Assembly: GCA_002255905.1 (NCBI GenBank)
Contig: NKIN01000002.1
Location: 62,001-126,000, forward strand
Length of the DNA stretch: 64,000 nucleotides
Source: Burkholderiales bacterium PBB1
Lineage (GTDB): Bacteria; Pseudomonadota; Gammaproteobacteria; Burkholderiales; Burkholderiaceae_C
Reading direction: 5' to 3'
Under the pieces are notes generated by a model that was given only the letters and a program-made list of their open reading frames with translations, was not told the origin of the DNA and ran no database searches. Shown piece by piece: positions 42,744 to 53,144 of this stretch; position 1 is the stretch's first letter, and the number at the start of each line of letters is the position of its first letter. The translations under genes and the position numbers were made by a program.

Positions 42744-43592
42744 TCAAGCTCCCAGCTTCCAGCCCAGCCACTCGCGCAGCACCAGCCTCACGCGCTCGAA
42801 GCCGGCAGACGTCGGCAGCCACGACAGCAACGGGGTCTCGACCCGCGCGGCCAGCCCCATGGGCGCCGCTTCGATGCGGATGCCGCTGTTGGCAGCCGCC
42901 TCATTGAACAAGGCGAGTGCGCGCTGCATGTGCCAGCCTCGCGTCACCAGCAGCACGTGGCGCACCCCGGACGCTTTCAGCATCGGCAGGCTGCGCGCCG
43001 CGTTCTCGCGGGTGTCGCGCGACTCGGATTCGATCCAGCGCAGCGGCCGGCCGTACTCCTGGGTGGCAATGCGCGCGGCCACGTCGGCCTCGGCGGCGCC
43101 GGCCCGGTTGGCCCAACCGATGCCGCCGCTGAAGCCCACCGGCCAGCCAGTCTCCCGACCCAGCCACAGACCGTAGCGCAGGCTCTCCAGCGAATAGGAG
43201 CCGAGGTTGCTCATGCCGTACTCCGGCGCGTAGGGCTCGACACCCCCGCCCAGCACCAGGATCGCGACACCGCTGCGGCCGCTGCCGCTGTTTGCGGTGG
43301 CCACACTGGCCGCTGATCTGCCTTCGGCGCGCAACTCCGCGATGCGATCAGCCTGCAGCGCCGGGTACGGTGACAGCAGCAGCGGCTCGATCAACCGCGC
43401 GAAGCCGGTGCACGCCGTCAACCACAGGCCGGCCACGCTCAGCAACACCACCAGCCAGCCCCAGCCGCGGCGCGGCAGCATCAACCGCGCGCCCACCAGC
43501 ACCGCCAGCAGCAGTGGCACCGGGGGCAACAGCAAGGCGGTGAGCACCGGCTTCCAGTTCTCGATGCCGAGCAGGCTGATCAGGCTGTGCAC
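42744..43592 (-). CDS. YdcF/ElyC family protein (DUF218)
   Basis: A 282-residue membrane protein: two or three N-terminal helices (about residues 15-65), then a DUF218 domain with AILVLGGGVEP, SGGIG, E-S-x-S-R-D-T-R-E-N and VLLVTRGWHMQRALALF. ElyC-type members affect peptidoglycan or undecaprenyl carrier metabolism. The start is a GTG at 43592. It diverges from the DUF748 gene. Confidence 0.88.
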   Translation of the reverse strand: MHSLISLLGIENWKPVLTALLLPPVPLLLAVLVGARLMLPRRGWGWLVVLLSVAGLWLTACTGFARLIEPLLLSPYPALQADRIAELRAEGRSAASVATANSGSGRSGVAILVLGGGVEPYAPEYGMSNLGSYSLESLRYGLWLGRETGWPVGFSGGIGWANRAGAAEADVAARIATQEYGRPLRWIESESRDTRENAARSLPMLKASGVRHVLLVTRGWHMQRALALFNEAAANSGIRIEAAPMGLAARVETPLLSWLPTSAGFERVRLVLREWLGWKLGA

Positions 43593-43709
43593 TCCGGGGC
43601 TCCGTTGTTGCAGCGTGGAAAATCAGCGATTGTGAGCGGGCATGCCCGCGTGACACGATAGGCACCTGGGCCCGTGTCGTCGATCGGGCCATAGGGCAGG
43701 AGACAAGCA

Positions 43710-46700
43710 GTGAAGTGGATGCGGCGTTGCGCCTGGGCGGGCCTTGCGTTGGTGGTGTTGTGGGTGCTGGCGTGGGCGATCGTGCCGCCGGTGCTGAAGT
43801 CGCAGGCACAGCAGCGTCTGAGCGCAGCCCTTGGCCGCACCGTCACGCTCGGCGACGTGAGTTTCAGCCCGTGGTCGCTCGAGCTGACCCTGCGCAACAT
43901 CGTGATCGGCGGTGCGCCCGACGATCCGAAGGCGCCCCCGCTGCTGAAGGTGGCGCGGTTGTATGTCAATGCCGACATCAGCTCGCTGCTGCGTGTGGCA
44001 CCGGTGGTCGAGGCGTTCGAGATCGATGCACCCGAGCTGCGCCTGGCCCGCACCGCCCCCGGCCACTACGACATCGACGACCTGATCGCCCGCTTCCAGC
44101 CCGCGTCGCCCGAGCCTGCGCCCTCCGAGCCGCTGAACTTCGCGCTCTACAACCTGAAGATCAGCGATGCGTCGGTGCTCTTCGACGACCGGCCCGTTCA
44201 GCAACAGCATCGGCTCGAAGCGCTGCACCTGGGGTTGCCGTTTCTGGCCAACCTGCCCTCCAAGATCGACGTGAAGGTGGAGCCGAGGCTCGCCTTCCGC
44301 TTCAACGGCACGCCATTCGACACCGGTGCGCAGGCCACGCCGTTCGCGCAGACCCGGCAAGCCACGCTGCAGTTGAAGATGGGCGAGCTCGATCTGCTGC
44401 CCTACATCGGGTACCTGCCCCCATCGCTTCCGGTGCGACTGCGCGGCGGCAGTGTGGCCGCCGACCTGGTGCTCGATTTCGCGATGCCCGTCGATGCACC
44501 CCCCCGTGCCGCCTTGCGCGGAAGCGTCGGCGTCAACCAGCTCGCTGTCGACGATGCTGCCGGCGCGCCGTTGCTGGCGTGGAAGCGCCTGGCGGTGGCG
44601 CTGCGCGATGTCAGGCCGCTCAGCCGTGAGCTGTCGTTCGGTGTCATCGAACTCGATGCCCCCACGGTGCACCTGAGCCGTGATGCGGCGGGTCGCCTGA
44701 ACCTGGCGGCACTGGCCGGCCCGCCTTCGGCCACCGTCACCGCGCCGGCAGCCGCATCGTCAGCCAAGGCGCCGGCTGCCGCTGCCCAGCCCTGGAAGGT
44801 GCAGGTCGAGGCCTTGCAGCTCCACGACCTGGGCGTGCTGTGGGCCGATGCCAGCACCACACCGCACGCGGCGCTGGCGCTGCAGGGCGTCGAGGTGAAG
44901 GCCGGTCCGCTGGCCTATCCCTTCGCAGCCGATGCCGCGATGCCGATCAGCCTGCAGGCCGCCCTGGCTGGCCCGACGGCCGGTGGGCCCGCGCAGGGCA
45001 GCCTGGCGGTGGAGGGCCGTGTCAGCGATCGCCAGGCCCAGCTCGAGCTCAAGCTGAGTGCGCTGGCGCTGGAGGCCTTGGCGCCTTACGTCTCGACAGC
45101 GCTGCAAGCCCGCGTCAGCGGCCAGCTGGCCGCATCGGCACAGGTGAACTGGGCAGCCGGTGACACCCCCCGGCTGGCGGTATCGCGCGGTGAGGTCACG
45201 CTCGACGATCTGCAGGTCGCCGATGCGGCCGCTGCACCCACCAAGGGCAAGGCCGTACCCAAGCCGCCCGCGGTCGCACTGAAGCAGTTCGCCGTACAGG
45301 GGGCTGAGGTCGATGTGCTGGCGCAGCGGGTCACGCTCGCCAGCGTCAAGCTCGCGCAGCCGGCGCTTGCGATCTCGCGCGACGGCGAAGGCGTGTGGAA
45401 TGTGCAGCGCTGGTCCAAGGCGCCCGTCGCAGCGGCCACGCCAGCGCAGCATGCGGCTCCACCAGTCCCGCCCGCCCCACCCGCGGGCAAGCAGGCCTCG
45501 GCACCTGCCGCACCGGGGGGCGCAAAGACAGGCTGGCAGATCGATCTGCGCGACTTCACCCTCGATGGCGGCTCGCTGCGTGTCGACGACGCCTATGTCG
45601 CCGGCCTGCCTGACACGGAGCCGGTGCGCATCGACGTGCGCGCCATCCAGCTGGGTGTGCAGGCACTCACGTTGAACGGTGCCCGCACCACGGCGCCTGC
45701 CAAGGTCCATGTCAGCGCCCGGCTGCTGGGCCCGCGCGAACTCGATCAGACTGCCAGCCAGGCCAGCAACAAATCGACGGCGGTGGCATTGGGTGCGGTG
45801 ACCTCCGGCGTGCTCGACTGGCGCGGCCAGCTCGGGCTGCAGCCGCTGATGGTCAAGGGTGCGCTGAAGCTCGACCGCTTCCCGTTGCAGGCGTTCGAGC
45901 CTTATGTGCGGGATCAACTGCCGGTGCGCCTGCTGCGTGCCGAGACCGGGGTCAAGGCCAACGTGGCTGTCAAGGAGTTGCCGGCGGGGATGGACATCGG
46001 GGTCACCGGCGATGTGCTGCTGGCCGATGTGCTGGTGCACAGCCGGCCGGCGGCAGGGGCCAAGCCCGGCCTGGGCAACACCGACGAGCTGCTGAGCTGG
46101 CAGTCGTTCAAGCTCAGTGGCATCAACGTGGCGATGGCGCCCGGCCGCGGGCCGGTCATCGACATCACCGAGGCCGCACTGGCCGATTTCTATTCCCGGC
46201 TGGTGATCACGGAAGAAGGGCGGTTCAACCTGCAGGATGTCTCGGCCAGCCGGGCGGCTGCGCCCGCCGCAGCAGCCAGTGCGCCTGCTGCCGCGCTGAC
46301 ACCGACACCGGCTGCCAGCCCTTCCGCACCGGGGGCGTCCGCGGCCGTGGCCACGACCGACGCCGCAGCCCCTGCGCTGCAGCTGAGCATCGGCGCCACC
46401 AAGCTCACCAACGGGCGTGTCGATTTCAGCGATCACTTCGTCCGCCCCAACTACAGCGCCGAACTCACCGAACTCAACGGCAGCCTGGGTGCGTTCCGCT
46501 CGGGCTCGCGCGACATGGCCACGCTCGAGTTGCACGGCCGCGCCGCCGGCACTGCGCTGCTCGACATCTCGGGCCAGCTCAACCCGATGGCCAAGCCGCT
46601 GGCGTTGAACATCCGCGCGAAGGCGACCGACCTCGAACTGGCACCGCTCTCGCCTTACGCGGGCAAGTACGCGGGCTACGCGATCGAGCGCGGCAAGCTC

Positions 46701-47585
46701 AGCATGGACGTGTCCTATGCGATCACGCCGGACGGCCGGCTGGAGGCCAAGAACCAGGTGATCCTGAACCAGCTGACCTTCGGCGAACGCATCGACAGCC
46801 CGAGTGCGACCAAGTTGCCGGTGCTGCTGGCAGTCGCCCTGCTGAAGGATCGCCACGGCGTGATCGACATCAACCTGCCGATCAGCGGCTCGCTGAACGA
46901 CCCGCAGTTCAGCGTCGCCGGCATCATCTTCAAGGTCATCTTGAACCTGATCGAGAAGGCGATCACCGCGCCTTTCTCCCTGATGTTTGGCGGTGGCGGC
47001 GAAGACCTGAGCGAGGTGGCCTTCGGTGTGGGGGTGCCGTACTTCACCGAGTCTGGCGCGGCGGCGCTCGACAAGGTGGCCAAGGCGCTGGCCGATCGGC
47101 CCTCGCTGAAGATGACGGTGACCGGTGTGTCCGACCCGGTCATCGAGCGCGACGGCTATGTCCAGGCCGTGCTCGATGCGCGGCTGGCCCAGGAGCGCAA
47201 GAAGGAGGCCGCCCGCGCGGGCGCTGCCGCCGTGGCGGCCAGTGCCCCGGCTGCTGCCCCCACGTTCGCAGCGGGCGAGCGCGAGGAGCTCTTGAAGGCG
47301 GTCTACAAGGACACCGACATTCCCGACAAGCCGCGCAACCTGGTCGGACTGGCCAAGAGCCTTCCGGCCGCCGAGATGGAAGCGCTGCTGAAGTCGACCA
47401 TCGAGGTCACGCCCGATGCGATGCGCCAGCTGGCGCTGCAGCGCGGCCTGGCGGTGCGCGATGCCCTGGTGGCCAGGGGCCTGCCGAGCGAGCGGCTGTT
47501 CGTGGCGGCACCCAAGGTGCGCAGCCCGGCGGGCGATGGCGTGGCCTGGCTGCCCAGTGCCAAGCTGTCGCTGACGAGCGATTGA
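43710..47585 (+). CDS. Very large DUF748 / AsmA-like envelope protein
   Basis: A 1291-residue protein with one N-terminal membrane helix (about 8-28) and a long periplasmic beta-rich body of the AsmA/DUF748 type (typical opening RTVTLGDVSFSPWSLELTLRN). Alanine/proline linkers interrupt it near residues 345-360, 590-615 and 850-880. The tail has an OmpA-like stretch (SGAAALDKVAKALADRP). AsmA-like proteins are thought to bridge the periplasm for lipid transport. The GTG at 43710 follows CAGGAG. Confidence 0.9.
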   Translation: MKWMRRCAWAGLALVVLWVLAWAIVPPVLKSQAQQRLSAALGRTVTLGDVSFSPWSLELTLRNIVIGGAPDDPKAPPLLKVARLYVNADISSLLRVAPVVEAFEIDAPELRLARTAPGHYDIDDLIARFQPASPEPAPSEPLNFALYNLKISDASVLFDDRPVQQQHRLEALHLGLPFLANLPSKIDVKVEPRLAFRFNGTPFDTGAQATPFAQTRQATLQLKMGELDLLPYIGYLPPSLPVRLRGGSVAADLVLDFAMPVDAPPRAALRGSVGVNQLAVDDAAGAPLLAWKRLAVALRDVRPLSRELSFGVIELDAPTVHLSRDAAGRLNLAALAGPPSATVTAPAAASSAKAPAAAAQPWKVQVEALQLHDLGVLWADASTTPHAALALQGVEVKAGPLAYPFAADAAMPISLQAALAGPTAGGPAQGSLAVEGRVSDRQAQLELKLSALALEALAPYVSTALQARVSGQLAASAQVNWAAGDTPRLAVSRGEVTLDDLQVADAAAAPTKGKAVPKPPAVALKQFAVQGAEVDVLAQRVTLASVKLAQPALAISRDGEGVWNVQRWSKAPVAAATPAQHAAPPVPPAPPAGKQASAPAAPGGAKTGWQIDLRDFTLDGGSLRVDDAYVAGLPDTEPVRIDVRAIQLGVQALTLNGARTTAPAKVHVSARLLGPRELDQTASQASNKSTAVALGAVTSGVLDWRGQLGLQPLMVKGALKLDRFPLQAFEPYVRDQLPVRLLRAETGVKANVAVKELPAGMDIGVTGDVLLADVLVHSRPAAGAKPGLGNTDELLSWQSFKLSGINVAMAPGRGPVIDITEAALADFYSRLVITEEGRFNLQDVSASRAAAPAAAASAPAAALTPTPAASPSAPGASAAVATTDAAAPALQLSIGATKLTNGRVDFSDHFVRPNYSAELTELNGSLGAFRSGSRDMATLELHGRAAGTALLDISGQLNPMAKPLALNIRAKATDLELAPLSPYAGKYAGYAIERGKLSMDVSYAITPDGRLEAKNQVILNQLTFGERIDSPSATKLPVLLAVALLKDRHGVIDINLPISGSLNDPQFSVAGIIFKVILNLIEKAITAPFSLMFGGGGEDLSEVAFGVGVPYFTESGAAALDKVAKALADRPSLKMTVTGVSDPVIERDGYVQAVLDARLAQERKKEAARAGAAAVAASAPAAAPTFAAGEREELLKAVYKDTDIPDKPRNLVGLAKSLPAAEMEALLKSTIEVTPDAMRQLALQRGLAVRDALVARGLPSERLFVAAPKVRSPAGDGVAWLPSAKLSLTSD

Positions 47586-47589
47586 CGCC

Positions 47590-49746
47590 TTGCGCGCCTG
47601 CCCCGTCCCTCCACGGCGCCGCCAGACGCTGCTGCTGTGCGCTGCAGCAGCGTTGGGGGGTGTCGCCCATGCGCAGCCGGTCGCGCTCGCGGCGGCTCAA
47701 GCGATGGCGCTCGACACGGTGGTGATCTCGGGTCGGCGCACCCGCGAGCCCTCGTTCGATGTGCCCGCCGCGATTTCGGCCGTGAACCGCGACGCGATCG
47801 AAAGCGCCGGCCCGCAGGTCAGCCTGGCCGAGGTGATGAACCAGGTGCCGGGCATCTCGGTGCTCAATCGCAACAACGACTCGCAGGACCTGCAGCTGTC
47901 GATCCGCGGCTTCGGCGCCCGGTCGACCTTCGGCATCCGCGGCGTCAAGGTGCTGGTCGATGGCATCCCGGCCACGATGCCCGATGGGCAGGGCCAGGTG
48001 TCGAACGTGTCGCTCGGATCGGTGGGGCGCATCGAGGTGTTGCGGGGACCGCTGGCACAGCTGTACGGCAACGCCGCCGGCGGCGTGGTGCGCATCGTCA
48101 CGCAGGACGATGCGCTGGTACCCACGGCCACCGTCACCGCGGCGCGGGGCCGCTTCGGGTTGAGCAAGATCGGTGTCAAGGCCAGCACCAGCACGCCGGA
48201 CTACGGCCTGACCATCGAGGGCGCCGATCTGCGCACCGACGGGTTCCGACCGCACAGCGAGTCCGAGCGGCGCCAGCTCAATGCGCGCTGGCAGGCGCAG
48301 GCGACCGACGACACCCATGTGGCCGTCGTGCTCAATGCGCTGGACCAGCCGCTGTCGAAGGACCCGCTGGGCCTGACCGCCACACAGTTCCGCAGCCGCG
48401 ACCGTGGGAGCCAGCCGGCCTACCTCGCGGCGCTGGCTCAGGATCCGCGCAAGACGGTGCGCCAGCAGCAGCTGGGCGCCACCATCGAGCACCGGCTGAG
48501 CGATGCCACCGAGCTGTCGGCCAGCCTGTACATCGGTTCGCGCCAGCTGGCCAATGCGCTGTCGATCCCCATCGGCGCACAGGGCTCACCCACCTCGAGC
48601 GGCGGCATCGTCGATTTCGATCGCAGCTATGGCGGCGGCACGCTGCAGGGGGCGCATCGGGTGCCGCTGGGCGAGGGTCGATTCCTGAGGTTGAACGCGG
48701 GCGTCGAGGTGGAAACCTACCGCGAAGACCGCCAGGGCTATGTCAACACGCTGGGCGAGCGCGGGGACCTCAAACGCGACGAGGTCAACACCGTGCGCAG
48801 CACCGATGTGTTCGTGCAGGCGGCCTATGACCTCACCACGCAGTGGACGTTGACGGCCGGCGCCCGCCACAGCGATGTCCGCTTCAAGTCCGACGACCGC
48901 TACATCACCGCGAGCAATCCAGACGACAGCGGCCGGCGCCATTTCAACGCCGTCAACCCGGTGCTCGGCGTGGCCTGGAAAGCGACGCCTGCGCTCAACC
49001 TGTACGCCAACGTCGGTCGGGGGTTCGAGACGCCAACCTTCAACGAGCTGTCGTACCGACCCGGCGGCCTGACCGGCCTGAACACCGCGCTGAAGGCCTC
49101 GCGCAGCCGCCATGCCGAGATCGGCGCCAAGTGGAAGCTGGCCGACACCCAACGGCTCGACGTGGCCGTGTTCGACATCGAGACCGACGACGAGATCGTG
49201 GTCGACAGCAACACGGGCGGACGCTCGACGTTCAGAAACGCCGGCCAGACCTCGCGGCGTGGGGTGGAGCTGTCGCACCTTGCGCAGCTGAGCGAGACGT
49301 TGCGCAGTGTCATCAGCCTGACCATGTTGCGCGCCCGCTTCGATGACGCCTTCACCAGCGGCAGCGGCGGCGCTGCCGTTCAGGTGCGCGCCGGCAACCG
49401 CCTGCCGGGCACGCCCGATCGCCATCTGTATGCCGAGCTGGCCTGGTCACCGAGCCACGCCTGGGGCGGCTTCACCGGCGCGGCCGAAGTCGTGCACACC
49501 GGCCGGCTGTATGTGAACGACACCAACACCGACGCCGCGTCGTCCAGCACGGTCTTCAATCTGCGTGCCGGCTGGCGGCAGACTGTGGGCGGCTGGCAGT
49601 TCAGCGAGCTGCTGCGAGTTGACAACGTGGCGAACCGGTACTACGCCGGATCGGTCATCGTCAACGAAGGCAACGGTCGCTTTTTCGAGACCGCACTGCC
49701 GCGCACCTGGACCATCGGCCTCACTGCCCGCTACGCCTGGAAGTGA
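47590..49746 (+). CDS. TonB-dependent outer-membrane receptor
   Basis: A 718-residue receptor starting with a TTG four bases after the DUF748 stop, so co-transcription is likely. The signal peptide ends GVAHAQ, the TonB box region is LDTVVISGRR, the plug has NQVPGISVLNRNN, RGFGARSTFGIRGV and EVLRGPLAQLYGNAAGGV, and the barrel ends in TIGLTARYAWK with a C-terminal aromatic-rich strand. The pattern resembles FecA/siderophore-type receptors; the ligand is unknown. Confidence 0.9.
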   Translation: MRACPVPPRRRQTLLLCAAAALGGVAHAQPVALAAAQAMALDTVVISGRRTREPSFDVPAAISAVNRDAIESAGPQVSLAEVMNQVPGISVLNRNNDSQDLQLSIRGFGARSTFGIRGVKVLVDGIPATMPDGQGQVSNVSLGSVGRIEVLRGPLAQLYGNAAGGVVRIVTQDDALVPTATVTAARGRFGLSKIGVKASTSTPDYGLTIEGADLRTDGFRPHSESERRQLNARWQAQATDDTHVAVVLNALDQPLSKDPLGLTATQFRSRDRGSQPAYLAALAQDPRKTVRQQQLGATIEHRLSDATELSASLYIGSRQLANALSIPIGAQGSPTSSGGIVDFDRSYGGGTLQGAHRVPLGEGRFLRLNAGVEVETYREDRQGYVNTLGERGDLKRDEVNTVRSTDVFVQAAYDLTTQWTLTAGARHSDVRFKSDDRYITASNPDDSGRRHFNAVNPVLGVAWKATPALNLYANVGRGFETPTFNELSYRPGGLTGLNTALKASRSRHAEIGAKWKLADTQRLDVAVFDIETDDEIVVDSNTGGRSTFRNAGQTSRRGVELSHLAQLSETLRSVISLTMLRARFDDAFTSGSGGAAVQVRAGNRLPGTPDRHLYAELAWSPSHAWGGFTGAAEVVHTGRLYVNDTNTDAASSSTVFNLRAGWRQTVGGWQFSELLRVDNVANRYYAGSVIVNEGNGRFFETALPRTWTIGLTARYAWK

Positions 49747-49845
49747 ACGACTGAAAGAGAGGGGCCGAAAGAATCTGCAGCCGCCATCGACCCAGGGCCT
49801 TGGATTGCTGCTGAGCATCCTCATCTGAATACGGGAGAATTCACC

Positions 49846-50382
49846 ATGGCAAAAGAAGTCATCACACTGGGCGGCGGTTGTTTCTGGTGCACCGAGGCGG
49901 TGTTCGAGCTGGTCGATGGCGTCACTGCGGTCGAATCCGGTTACAGCAACGGCCAGGTCGCCCGCCCGACCTACGAGCAGGTCTGCACCGGCCGAACCGG
50001 CTGCGTCGAGGTGATCCGCGTCAGCTTCGACAACGAGCGCATCAGCCTTCGCGAGGTGCTCGAGATCTTCTTCGTGATCCACGACCCGACCACACTGAAT
50101 CGCCAGGGCGCCGACACCGGCACACAGTACCGCTCGGGCATCTATTTCCACCACCCCGACCAGCAAGCCGTGGCGCGCGAGGTGATGGACGAGGTCGACC
50201 GCAAGGTGGCTGGCAAATTGGTCACCGAGCTGCTGCCGGTGACCGATTACTCGCGCGCCGAGGATTACCACCAGCACTACTTTGCCAACCACCCAAACCA
50301 GGGCTACTGCGCGATGGTGGCAGCGCCCAAGGTCGAGAAGTTCCGCAAGACCTTTGCCAGCCGCGTCAAGCAGGCAGCCTGA
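49846..50382 (+). CDS. msrA: Peptide methionine sulfoxide reductase MsrA
   Basis: A 178-residue enzyme that reduces methionine-S-sulfoxide. The catalytic motif GGGCFWCTEAVF is at residues 9-20, and HDPTTLNRQGADTGTQYRSG and EDYHQHYFANHPN complete the family pattern. A GGGAGA site precedes the ATG. It lies about 100 bp after the TonB receptor and is probably independent. Confidence 0.95.
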   Translation: MAKEVITLGGGCFWCTEAVFELVDGVTAVESGYSNGQVARPTYEQVCTGRTGCVEVIRVSFDNERISLREVLEIFFVIHDPTTLNRQGADTGTQYRSGIYFHHPDQQAVAREVMDEVDRKVAGKLVTELLPVTDYSRAEDYHQHYFANHPNQGYCAMVAAPKVEKFRKTFASRVKQAA

Positions 50383-50409
50383 TACCGCGCACCTGAATCC
50401 CACCGCCCG

Positions 50410-50823
50410 ATGAAGACCCCTTGGCCGCGCGCAGCCTTCGCCCTGGCGCTGTGGTTCAGCGCCCTGACGATGCAGTCGATCGGGTTGCTGCACGGCATCG
50501 TGCACGTGCATCACGGGCACGCGCACCTGGCCACGCCGGTGTCGGTGGGTGAGGGCGCTCGCGTCGACGCCGACGCTCCGGTGGCGTCTTTGTCTGCGCA
50601 CCACGCGCATGGCTGGCTGCAGTCGCTGTTCGCCGACCATTTCGAAGGCAGCGCGGGCTGTACGCTGTTCGATCAGCTGACGCACGCCGATCTGCTGCAC
50701 GAGTTGCCGATGCTGGCGCTGACCTTCGAAGCGCCGTTTCACCCGGATGCCGTTCACGCAGCGTGGCACCACGCCACGCAAGTCACGGGCTTCCTCGCCC
50801 GCGCACCGCCCACCCTTAGCTGA
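50410..50823 (+). CDS. His-rich exported protein upstream of a ZnuD-like receptor
   Basis: A 137-residue protein with an N-terminal hydrophobic export segment and two histidine clusters, HGIVHVHHGHAHL (about residues 28-40) and AHHAHGW, then a cysteine in GCTLFDQLTHADLL. Similar short proteins (DUF2946-like) occur near metal receptors. It probably binds zinc or a like metal in the periplasm; that is inference from composition and from the ZnuD-like gene 170 bp downstream. Confidence 0.65.
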   Translation: MKTPWPRAAFALALWFSALTMQSIGLLHGIVHVHHGHAHLATPVSVGEGARVDADAPVASLSAHHAHGWLQSLFADHFEGSAGCTLFDQLTHADLLHELPMLALTFEAPFHPDAVHAAWHHATQVTGFLARAPPTLS

Positions 50824-50995
50824 GCGGTGCGGGGCTGGCCACCGGCCAGGCGCCCCCGCGTCCTTCCCCCCTTCCGTTTTTTCGATGCACGACGCTGTCC
50901 GCGAGGGGCAGCGCCGTCACTCCTTTTCAGCGCCATCGGTGCGGCGGACCTCCGGGTCGTGCGCCGGTGCTCGCCTGTCCAGAGTCGATCTACCC

Positions 50996-53113
50996 ATGCA
51001 ATCACGTCTTCATACCCCGCGCCACGCCCTGGCGCTGTCCCTGAGCCTGGCCTTCGGGGCTGGAATGCCGCAGATCAGTCAGGCGCAAACCGCGCCCGAT
51101 GCGCCTGCGCCCGCTTCAGCCGCTGCCCCGCTGCCCACCCGCACGCTCGACACCGTCGTGGTCACCGGCAACCCGCTGGGCAGCCCGCAGATCGCCGCAC
51201 CGGTGTCGGTGCTGTCCGGCGATGGTCTGGTGCTGCGGCGAGGCAGCTCACTGGGTGACACCCTCAACAGCCTGCCGGGCGTGTCATCCACCTACTTCGG
51301 CCCGAATGCCAACCGCCCTGTGATCCGCGGGCTCGATGGCGACCGCGTGCGCATTCTCAGCAACGGCGGCGCCTCGATGGACGCGTCGTCGTTGAGCTAC
51401 GACCACGCGGTGCCGATCGAGCCCTTGATCGCCGACCGCATCGAGGTGCTGCGCGGACCCGGTGCGCTGTTCTATGGTGGCAGTGCGGTGGGCGGTGTCG
51501 TCAACACGCTCGACAACCGGATTCCGCGTGCCCCGATGGAGGGCTTTTCAGGTGCGGCCGAGGTGCGGTTTGGCGGGGCTGCGCGCACGCGTGGCGGTGC
51601 GGCGCTGATCGAGTCCGGCAATGACCGTTTCGCGGTACACGCCGACGTGTTCGGCCGCGACACCTCCGATCAGCTCGTGCCCCGCTACACGCCGGTGGAA
51701 GACGGCGAGCCGCTCGCGCGCAGCAGCCATGTGCGCAATTCCGCCGCTGAAACCCGAGGCGGTGCGCTCGGCGGATCGCTGTTCTTCGGCAGTGGTGCTG
51801 ATCCGGCACAAGGCCGCGTGGGCCTGTCGGTGGACACATACCACAGCGACTACGGGATCACGGCCGAGCCTGGAGTGATGATTCAGCTCAAGCGCGACCA
51901 TGTCGGCTTTGCCGGCGAGATCAAGCTCACCGACGGCCCGCTGCGGGCCGTGAGGCTGAACGCCAATTACACCGACTACCAGCACAGGGAGGTCGAGGGC
52001 GATGGCGCCGTGGGCACGGTGTTCAGCAGCCAGGGCCATGACGTGCGCCTGGAGGTCGAGCATGCGCCGATCGGCCCGCTGCGCGGCGTGCTGGGTCTGC
52101 AGCACGAGGACTTCGACTTCTCGGCGCTCGGTGAAGAAGCGTTCGTGCCGGAGACCCGCACCCGCAAGACCGGTCTGTTCGCGCTGGAAGAACTGGCCTG
52201 GGTCGGGGGCACCTTGTCGGTGGGTGCCCGACTGGAACGTGCCGAGGTCGATTCCGACGGCGATGCGGATCCGCTGTCGCCAAAGTTCGGCGCCCCGGTG
52301 CGCCGCAATTTCTGGCTGCAGAGCTATTCGCTGGCCAACGTGGTGCCGCTGGCGCCCGCGTGGTCGCTGTCCGCCTCGCTGAGTGCGACCGAGCGCGCGC
52401 CGACCTACTTCGAGTTGTATGCCAATGGGGTGCACGCGGCGACTGGCTCCTACGAGCAAGGCAACACCCGTTTGCCGACCGAGCGCGGCACCAACGTGGA
52501 CCTGGCCGTGCAATGGAAGACCGACACCGACCGGCTGCGGGTGGGAACGTTCTACACCCGGTTCTCGCGGTTCATCTCGCTCGATGCCTCCGGCGATCAG
52601 GTGGACGAATCCGGTGCGGTGGTGGCTGCCGGCACGCCCGAAAGCGTGCCGCTGTACCGGTTCAACGCGGTGCGTGCTCGTCTGTATGGTGTCGAGATCG
52701 AAGGCCGCAAGCGCCTGGCCGAGCTGCCATGGCAACTCGATGGAACGACCCAGTTCGACATGACGCGTGGCACCAACCTGAGCACCGGCGAGCCCTTGCC
52801 GCGCATCGCCCCGTGGCGCCTGAAGCTCGGGCTCGATGCCGCACGCGGCCCGTGGACGGCGCGCATCGAGGCCGACCATGCGGCACGCCAGAACCGGGTG
52901 CCCGACACCGATCGACCGACGGCGAGCTACACGCTGGTGAACCTGTCGCTGTCGCAGCGGATCAACGTGAACCAGGCCGATGCGATCTGGTTCGTCAAGC
53001 TCACCAACCTGGGCAACGAGCGGGCCTACAGCGCGTCGACGATCCAGACCATCCGCGGCCTGTCGCCATTGCCGGGGCGGGCCGTGGAGGTCGGCATGCG
53101 TGTGACCTTCTGA
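50996..53113 (+). CDS. TonB-dependent receptor, ZnuD-like
   Basis: A 705-residue outer-membrane receptor. Signal peptide to about residue 31, TonB box LDTVVVTGNPLG, plug with SLGDTLNSLPGVSSTYFGPN, RPVIRGLDGDRVRILSNG, SYDHAVPIEPLIADRIEVLR, and a beta-barrel ending VEVGMRVTF. The plug motifs match the zinc receptor ZnuD group. No clear Zur operator was found by eye upstream. The gene with the histidine-rich product just before it fits metal uptake. Confidence 0.9.
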   Translation: MQSRLHTPRHALALSLSLAFGAGMPQISQAQTAPDAPAPASAAAPLPTRTLDTVVVTGNPLGSPQIAAPVSVLSGDGLVLRRGSSLGDTLNSLPGVSSTYFGPNANRPVIRGLDGDRVRILSNGGASMDASSLSYDHAVPIEPLIADRIEVLRGPGALFYGGSAVGGVVNTLDNRIPRAPMEGFSGAAEVRFGGAARTRGGAALIESGNDRFAVHADVFGRDTSDQLVPRYTPVEDGEPLARSSHVRNSAAETRGGALGGSLFFGSGADPAQGRVGLSVDTYHSDYGITAEPGVMIQLKRDHVGFAGEIKLTDGPLRAVRLNANYTDYQHREVEGDGAVGTVFSSQGHDVRLEVEHAPIGPLRGVLGLQHEDFDFSALGEEAFVPETRTRKTGLFALEELAWVGGTLSVGARLERAEVDSDGDADPLSPKFGAPVRRNFWLQSYSLANVVPLAPAWSLSASLSATERAPTYFELYANGVHAATGSYEQGNTRLPTERGTNVDLAVQWKTDTDRLRVGTFYTRFSRFISLDASGDQVDESGAVVAAGTPESVPLYRFNAVRARLYGVEIEGRKRLAELPWQLDGTTQFDMTRGTNLSTGEPLPRIAPWRLKLGLDAARGPWTARIEADHAARQNRVPDTDRPTASYTLVNLSLSQRINVNQADAIWFVKLTNLGNERAYSASTIQTIRGLSPLPGRAVEVGMRVTF

Positions 53114-53144
53114 TGCCCTGACTGGCGTGCCAGGAACCGCCGGA

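Noticed and set aside
44760-46856. Long minus-strand open frame (698 codons) inside the DUF748 gene
   Set aside because: It is antisense to a strong coding frame, made of Arg/Gln/His-rich sequence typical of GC-rich shadow frames, with no motif.
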